From Gracilaria gracilis (taxonomy: Eukaryota; Rhodophyta; Florideophyceae; Gracilariales; Gracilariaceae): a stretch of 64,000 nucleotides of DNA. The notes beneath the pieces are model-generated. The model worked only from the letters and a program-made list of their open reading frames with translations. It did no database searches and was not told the DNA's origin. Location: NCBI GenBank assembly GCA_030374805.1, contig JARGSG010000057.1, forward strand, positions 372,001 through 436,000, written 5' to 3'. A program made the position numbers and the translations under genes. Shown one piece after another: positions 58,345 to 64,000 of the stretch; the stretch's first letter is position 1, and the number at the start of each line of letters is the position of its first letter.

Positions 58345-60898
58345 CAAACCTTGAGCAGCCATCGTTTTAGCCGTTCCGAACCACAAGTATCTAGGTGTGG
58401 AATAATACTAATTGTTCAATCTATATTGGTAGAAAGAAAACACATTGTTACGTCGCACACTGTTCACCATATCCGTGAACAACTCAAACCCTTCTCTCTG
58501 ATACGCCTGGAGCGGATCTTCACCCTCGTAAGAACGGAGCACGATGAATTCCTTCAAATAGTCCAGGCTCTTCATATGCTCTAACCATAGGTTGTCCATC
58601 TGTGTCAACCACAAATATCGAAGAACCTCTTGAGAAAGACCGCTCTTTTCCCGATCCATACCATCTCTCTTTTGGGCCAGTAGAATATCCAGCTGCATTT
58701 CTATATGTGCCTTCAAGTTAGAGGCCTCTTCTAAACTTGAGGCTTCAATCCCTGACATTCCGGTGAAGAACTGTAGCAATTTGGAGGACAGCTTTTCGAA
58801 ATCATCTGCAACATCTCCTCTGCCAACATACCCTGGAATGATCTCAGAAATTGTCTTGATGCACTCTTCACGGAAGCGATCGTATAGGTCGTGGTCGTCG
58901 GCTACGACGATCTTCCTTCGCTGCGTGTAGAATACTTCTCGCTGTCGCGAGAAAACCGAATCGTATCGGAATAGTTGCTCCCGAATTTCTCTGAAGTATG
59001 CTTCGACGTTTCTTTGAGCCTCATCGAGCGTTCGATTAACCAATGGATTCTCAATTGGCGTGTTTTCATCAACTCGAAATGTGTCAAGGATGCCTGTCAC
59101 TTTGTCTCCACCAAACACGCGAAACAAGCGATCCTCAAGTGCCAAGAAAAACCTACTACCTCCAGGGTCCCCTTGTCTACCAGCACGCCCTCTCAGTTGG
59201 TTATCCACTCTTCTGCTTTCTGCTCGATCAGTTCCTATGACGTACAATCCACCCAAGTCCAACACTTCCTCCCTCTCTTCTGCAACCACTTCTTCCAGTT
59301 CTTCCCTAATATCTGACATGGCGTCCCGTAAAAGGTTAAGCCCAAGCTCGCTTTCCGGTATCGGTGCGTATTCGGCAGCAATCCCTACGACCTCGTCGAT
59401 TTTTGCAAGCGATGACAATCGAGTTTCATCTTCATCCGCCAAAGTCCCCACAGCCTGGACAAGAGCCTCAGCAGCCTCTTCTGAGATATCAACAGGAAGC
59501 ATTTCGTCTTCGATAAGAACAGGCTGTTTAATGTCCTGTAGCACGGAACTCAATTCCTTGTTTAGGAGGGCCAATTCTCTTCGCGCCAAAGCTCGAGCAA
59601 AGTAGCTTGCGTTTCCTCCCAGTAAAATGTCGGTTCCTCTACCGGCCATATTGGTTGCAATCGTGATGGAATACTTCCTCCCCGCTTGGGCGACAATCTC
59701 TGATTCACGCAAGGCGGACTCCGGTTTAGCATTTAAAACATCATGATCTACGCCGACATCAGCGAGGAGCTTGGATAACGTCTCGGACGACTCAACTGAA
59801 GTCGTTCCAATCAGAATAGGGCGCCCAGTCGGAGCTACACGAGCGATCTCGCCCATGATTGCTCTATACTTTCCGTCTTCATTCCGAAACACTACATCAG
59901 GATAGTCTTTGCGAGCCATAGGCAAAGCAGTCGGTACAACAACTACATCAAGGCTGTATACGTCCGAAAGTTCTTTAGCTTCCGTTGCAGCCGTTCCAGT
60001 CATTCCAGCGAGCTTTTCGAACAACCGGAAGAATGCCTGGTATGATATTCTTGCAGCGTTAGACGATTCTGCGTTTACCGTAATTCCTTCTTTAGCCTCT
60101 ACCGCTTGGTGTAAACCATCACTCCACCGCCGCCCCTTCATAACGCGGCCTGTGAATTCGTCGACAATCTGGATTTCGGTCTGGCCTTCTTCATCGTCAG
60201 AAGCGATTATATAATTGACATCCTTCTTAAAAACCTCCTTCGCCTTCAACGCATTAGTCACGAAGGACGCCCACGGATTAGTAGGGTCAAACAGATTCTC
60301 CACGTTGAGGGCTCGTTCCAAATCAAAAAAACCACGCTCAGTGAGTAGAACGGATTGTTCCTTTTCGTTGACGGTGTAATGTACATCTCGAGATAGAGCA
60401 TCTGCTGCCTTCTTTGCAGTGGAGTACTTTGAAGCCTGGGCTGGCAGTTTCCCCGATATTAGAAGCGGAGTTCGAGCCTCGTCGATCAAGATAGAATCCG
60501 CTTCGTCAACGATGCAATACGAAAGAGGACGTTTCAAAACGATATCGTTATCCGTCATTGCAAGGTTGTCTCGCAGGTAATCAAAGCCCAATTCAGAGTT
60601 TGTTACGTAGATGACATCGCAAGAGTACGCTTTCTGACGCTGGCTGGTGTCCATGTCGGACTGTATGAGTCCAACACTCAGGCCAAGAAAGCGATGTACC
60701 TGTCCCACCAGCTCAGAATCTCTTTTTGCCAAGTAGTCATTTGCCGTAACAACGTACACGGCATTGCCTGACATTGCATTCAAACAGGCCGCAAGCACCG
60801 CCACAATCGTTTTACCTTCCCCAGTAGCCATTTCCGCGATACAACCGTCGTGTAGAGTCATTCCACCCATGAGTTGCACGTCGTAGTGACGTAGACTG
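57554..60898. repeat. segmental duplication, right copy (3,345 bp)
   Basis: Partner of 50541-53885 (see the left copy). Flanked on the left by the RPC5 fragment and on the right by the authentic 5' part of secA. Confidence 0.97.
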
Positions 60899-61320
60899 AG
60901 GACACGAAACGTAGATTCTCGAACGATTGCAAACACCTCTTCCAATACATTGTCAAGACTCTTACCGCCTTGAACCTGTTCACGAACTTGCGCTATGCGA
61001 TCTCGAAGTTCGGAATCTGTCAACTTCTCAATAGCGTTTTCCATGTCATTTATGCGATTCACGCGCTTCTCATACACTTGTAGCCTTTCTGCTCCAAGTC
61101 CCGATGAGGCTGTAGCAGACTCGGATTGACTTTCAGAAGACTTTCCGCGGAAAATTGCATCGTTTATGGAACGCAGAATCATCGATACTTGTTCATGACG
61201 CTGAGAATACAATCTCCGATATGATAATCTACGATAAAGGTTTGGATACACACGAAGCAAGGCAGGGCGGGAGTGCTGAAACTGCACCGGAACGGGGCAA
61301 AGGAAAGCAGGATTGCCCAT
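58408..61320 (-). CDS. secA: SecA preprotein translocase ATPase, nuclear-encoded (intact copy)
   Basis: A 970-residue SecA, the ATPase that drives preproteins through the Sec channel; here probably acting in the plastid. The first about 65 residues are Arg/Tyr/Pro-rich without acidic residues, consistent with a targeting peptide. Conserved motifs in order: VQLMGGMTLHDGCIAEMATG with GEGKT (ATP binding), YVVTANDYLAKRD, DEADSILIDEARTP, NMAGRGTDILLGG and GRAGRQGDPGGSRF. An acidic insertion lies between the last two (about residues 640-715). The start is the first ATG; the frame is open upstream without one. Many red-algal plastid genomes carry their own secA, so this is probably a second, SecA2-like protein. 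The 3' 830 codons lie in the duplicated block. Confidence 0.92.
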   Translation of the reverse strand: MGNPAFLCPVPVQFQHSRPALLRVYPNLYRRLSYRRLYSQRHEQVSMILRSINDAIFRGKSSESQSESATASSGLGAERLQVYEKRVNRINDMENAIEKLTDSELRDRIAQVREQVQGGKSLDNVLEEVFAIVRESTFRVLSLRHYDVQLMGGMTLHDGCIAEMATGEGKTIVAVLAACLNAMSGNAVYVVTANDYLAKRDSELVGQVHRFLGLSVGLIQSDMDTSQRQKAYSCDVIYVTNSELGFDYLRDNLAMTDNDIVLKRPLSYCIVDEADSILIDEARTPLLISGKLPAQASKYSTAKKAADALSRDVHYTVNEKEQSVLLTERGFFDLERALNVENLFDPTNPWASFVTNALKAKEVFKKDVNYIIASDDEEGQTEIQIVDEFTGRVMKGRRWSDGLHQAVEAKEGITVNAESSNAARISYQAFFRLFEKLAGMTGTAATEAKELSDVYSLDVVVVPTALPMARKDYPDVVFRNEDGKYRAIMGEIARVAPTGRPILIGTTSVESSETLSKLLADVGVDHDVLNAKPESALRESEIVAQAGRKYSITIATNMAGRGTDILLGGNASYFARALARRELALLNKELSSVLQDIKQPVLIEDEMLPVDISEEAAEALVQAVGTLADEDETRLSSLAKIDEVVGIAAEYAPIPESELGLNLLRDAMSDIREELEEVVAEEREEVLDLGGLYVIGTDRAESRRVDNQLRGRAGRQGDPGGSRFFLALEDRLFRVFGGDKVTGILDTFRVDENTPIENPLVNRTLDEAQRNVEAYFREIREQLFRYDSVFSRQREVFYTQRRKIVVADDHDLYDRFREECIKTISEIIPGYVGRGDVADDFEKLSSKLLQFFTGMSGIEASSLEEASNLKAHIEMQLDILLAQKRDGMDREKSGLSQEVLRYLWLTQMDNLWLEHMKSLDYLKEFIVLRSYEGEDPLQAYQREGFELFTDMVNSVRRNNVFSFYQYRLNN

Positions 61321-62089
61321 GACGATGAACCTCCTTCGCGTCGCAGTATTCGCCGTCGCAGCTGTTATCCTAGGTAGCCAAACAGACTCCTCACTCTCTT
61401 GCAACCTGACTGATTTCGGATGAGCGAGGAGTGCTCCGCTTCAGAAAAATCACGGCCTTCTAAAGTGTGCTGAACAGCACCGTAAAGGCATAGTGAAAAA
61501 GGCTTCCCCCGAAGTTCATAAGAGAACCATTTGCCGCTGCTCAGCCCTCTTTGTACGTCACCCATACTTCTGTATCTCCCGAGGTGCATGCGATCGCCTA
61601 AATGGGAAGCGAGTGGCCAGTATCAATAGTCGGTGGTATAATTTGCCATTCTATACTGTACATCATTTAGAATATTTATGGTTGCGACGCAATAAAAAGC
61701 TTCAAACCGTGGCGGTAGATATGGCAATCCCCACCTCCGCAGCTTCAATTCGGGATCATAACGTAGGCGCGCTCTGTTTCTTGACTAGTAGATCTCTACC
61801 CTCTGTACTTGAAAGTCCCGGTCTCTTGGTTCCGTCCTTCTCAATTGTCATAGGAGCTTTGCGTTCCTAACCCGACGGTAGACAGACTAGAGATAATGGG
61901 ATTAGTATTGACATGCTTGCACAGATGGTAAACGCAGGTGTGGTAAAATCATGTTGCCCTCTTGACTGCTCCATGCTTTGAGCAAGCACTTTTGAACGAC
62001 CCAAATGGTAGTTTGTCAATAACAGTCAAGGAGGAGGAGAAAAGAAAGAACGAGAAGCAAATGTAACAGACGCAAAGAAATATCCCGAG
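61321..62089. other. intergenic, no gene seen
   Basis: About 770 bp including the secA promoter. A plus-strand frame at 61493-61870 lacks recognisable features. Confidence 0.35.
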
Positions 62090-62150
62090 CATGTCTTTTT
62101 CTTTACTGTGGCTCTGCGCTTCCTATTCCCGGGCAAGTCGTCCTCCGATG
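62090..62150 (-). mobile_element. LINE-derived short block, minus strand
   Basis: Reads GGAATAGGAAGCGCAGAGCC, then ACAGTAAAGAAAAAG on the minus strand, matching the blocks at 6636, 31150, 31310 and 31710. Confidence 0.5.
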
Positions 62151-62315
62151 TGCTCTCACCAATGCCTCACGGCGCGAAATGGTTGCTACATTACCACCGG
62201 CTTTATGTAGTCAGACGACTGAATTAGATGCACAGAAAAGTAGATAGTTTGTCAGCGCTTTCACAAAGATCCCACTCTTTGATTGTGCTGATGACCTTCC
62301 ATCCGTCAAGTCGGG

Positions 62316-62590
62316 TTGAACGAGAAGCACAGCACGGTGGCATTAACACAATTTGCGGTGTGTAACTGCGGACCAGGAGTTCTGAATGACGTGGATCACT
62401 ACCTTCTCAGATGCCCCAAAAGAACGTTGTCAAGACGCTTGTATCTACCTACTCGTCGAGAACGCCAAGGAAAATCCGTTGCTAGTATTGTTAGAAAATG
62501 GCCCGTTAGAGTGTTGGCTTTTCTAGTGAGAGGGCGTTTCTTTGAACAGAAACGCTTTGCACCAAGTTATGATTAAGCTAGTGCACTCAT
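62316..62590 (+). mobile_element. LINE C-terminal remnant with zinc knuckle and 3' hairpin
   Basis: The cleanest copy of the family: CNCGPGVLNDVDHYLLRCP knuckle, RTLSRRLYLPTRRERQGK basic stretch, then a FFEQKRFAPSYD tail and a stop. The hairpin at 62534-62555 has perfect 8-bp arms extended by G-U pairs. There is no upstream reverse-transcriptase domain, so it is 5'-truncated. Confidence 0.8.
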
Positions 62591-63416
62591 AGACAAGAGA
62601 AAGAACACAATTTGTAGGCAATCCTGGGGTCGTTCACAGAAATAAGCAATGATTACTACAACTTGTGGAAAGGTCCTTCTTTCTCGGCGCTTCCCCATTA
62701 AAGAAATGAAAGAATGAAGTATTCTCACAACGTATTAGTCAATTCTACACGTACAGGGCAGCTCATCTGTTTCCGCTTCACCCAGAGAGAGTATAGCATT
62801 GCCGCCGACCTTTTCTTTGGATGTACCTTTATTTGTCGGACTACATACATAGAACGAACGAACGAAATGAATTTTACGTATGTCTAGCTAGAGAGACATA
62901 CGAGGACAAGCAACAACGTCTCGAGAAGCCCAGATTCTATGTGTAATGCGAAGCTTGCAAAGCGTAGCGAAAATCGACATCATTTTTTCGACCTTTATCC
63001 CAGAATCAGAAGCTGTAGACCATCGTGAAGGAAAAGAACAAGAAGGGTAAGTCGTCCTCCTACCACAATCGATTGAACCATTTCGAAGACAGTAGTTGAA
63101 AGAAGTAACACGACTGCCTTTTAGAACTGAAGCGGGAAGTAGCAGCCTATGCATAACCGAAATTTGAACTGAAGTCCGAAATAATCAAGGTTGATCTCCA
63201 TGTCGTTCCGGTGATACTCTTTTCTCCAGTTGTGCCTCTTAATACGAAAGCGCACGGTGCGTAAGTCTCAACAACTCGTCGGTAACAAAGACCATTTTGC
63301 CGCTTTCAAGCGGAAATTTCTGCGTTCCTCGTCGAGAAGCAATTAATGAGAGAGAGAATTTAGGGTAGAGGTTTAGCCATAGTATCAACATCCGGAACCA
63401 GCGCTTCTCCGCCAAT
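62591..63416. other. intergenic, no gene seen
   Basis: About 825 bp after the LINE tail. No recognisable gene. Confidence 0.35.
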
Positions 63417-64000
63417 TTAGTCTAAAGCATTCTTAAGACTCAGTTGCGCGTAAGTAACAGCCCTCTTCTCTTGGACAAAAGCCAGAGCCAGGCGCAACCT
63501 TTCGGATGTCCTTGTCATTTCTCTTGCTTTCCGTGTGACATCCTCATCTCCCTCCATACATCTTAATATTCCAAAACTAAAGCACTCTGCTCTATCCCAA
63601 AACACCTGTCGAGTGACCTCAGGGGTAGCCTCCCATTCATGTTCCTTAATCTCCCTGTCATATGCCTTAGGGGCCCAGACAGCCAGTTCTTGTTCCAAGA
63701 TTCTGGGTGTCATCCGATTGTTTTGAAGCTTCTTTAGGAGGCCACTGACTTCCTTGCAGGTGTTCCAAAGACGCCACTCCAAAAGGGAGACTTCAAGTCG
63801 TTCTGAGAACCCATCTTCTTGATGGTCGCGCACTCGTTGAACGCGGGCCATTGTGAGTTTGGGATCCGCAACTTCATCGGCAGTATTCAAAACAGCAAGT
63901 CTACTAGAGCAACGACATTCGAGTACAACCCTGGGAATACTGCCTTGTTCAACCCCTTTTATCATGAGCAACGTCACCAGCGCTCCGCGAACACCAACAA
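63417..64000 (-). CDS. hypothetical protein, partial (runs off the right edge)
   Basis: An open minus-strand frame of at least 194 codons that is still open at the window end, so the N-terminus is missing. It is rich in Arg, Glu and Leu and predicted helical (VQRVRDHQEDGFSERLEVSL; RKAREMTRTSERLRLALAFV), with a Trp-containing middle. I recognise no domain. It could be a host gene or part of a mobile element; the LINE-rich surroundings make the latter possible. Confidence 0.45.
   Translation of the reverse strand, partial: VGVRGALVTLLMIKGVEQGSIPRVVLECRCSSRLAVLNTADEVADPKLTMARVQRVRDHQEDGFSERLEVSLLEWRLWNTCKEVSGLLKKLQNNRMTPRILEQELAVWAPKAYDREIKEHEWEATPEVTRQVFWDRAECFSFGILRCMEGDEDVTRKAREMTRTSERLRLALAFVQEKRAVTYAQLSLKNALD

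Noticed and set aside
1-64000. CRISPR arrays, rRNA genes, bacterial operons or prophage
   Set aside because: No regularly spaced repeats, no rRNA sequence, and gene structure and content are eukaryotic.

Overview
This is a eukaryotic nuclear window, most likely from a florideophyte red alga; Chondrus crispus is my best guess. Reasons: long, nearly intron-free genes for eukaryote-only proteins (tubulin cofactor D, exocyst Sec5, FANCL, GID8, NOM1, cytosolic-type prolyl-tRNA synthetase) lie beside nuclear genes for predicted plastid proteins (isopropylmalate dehydratase, PEC/CASTOR-like channel, SecA, an At4g37920-type protein). Only two genes show supported spliceosomal introns (three introns of 97-107 bp). 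Genes sit in islands separated by debris of non-LTR retrotransposons. The species is inference from gene content and style.

Layout. 0-14 kb: an orphan ORF, protoporphyrinogen oxidase, the nucleolar factor NOM1, a LINE remnant, NAT9-like acetyltransferase, MYG1, FAD synthase, FANCL, and a His-rich protein joining a degenerate RNase H-like domain to C2H2 fingers. 14-33 kb: LINE remnants, an orphan Gln/Asn-rich protein, CENP-V/GFA protein, prolyl-tRNA synthetase, a plastid helical protein, GID8 (one intron), tubulin cofactor D (two introns), a LINE RNase H fragment, a coiled-coil protein whose tail is LINE-derived, and a dense cluster of LINE tails. 33-45 kb: START-like protein, tRNA-Leu(UAG), Sec5, then a GC-rich block with a DHHC palmitoyltransferase and an F-box/LRR protein, and a JmjC oxygenase. 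45-64 kb: plastid channel, LeuC, and a striking rearrangement.

The rearrangement is a 3,345 bp segment present twice (50541-53885 and 57554-60898, offset 7,013 bp). I noticed only two base differences by eye. It holds a convergent pair: a thiamine-pyrophosphate-type mitochondrial carrier (+) and SecA (-). The left copy has an intact carrier and a 5'-truncated secA; the right copy has an intact secA and a carrier missing its first 31 codons. The 3,668 bp between the copies holds pieces of unrelated genes: a SWIRM domain, a virus-like ORF, an aminotransferase C-terminus with an in-frame stop, a reverse-transcriptase fragment, and an RNA polymerase III RPC5 fragment that reads in frame into the truncated carrier. 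It looks like a recent tandem duplication with captured filler DNA, unless it is an assembly artefact.

Genes often alternate in strand, giving divergent promoter pairs (PPOX/NOM1, MYG1/FAD synthase, FANCL/zinc finger, GID8/TBCD, Sec5/DHHC, JmjC/channel, LeuC/carrier) and tight convergent 3' ends (NAT9/MYG1 only 19 bp apart). Most are housekeeping functions (ribosome biogenesis, tetrapyrrole and flavin synthesis, leucine synthesis, tubulin folding, secretion, ubiquitylation, DNA repair) with no operon-like logic linking them.
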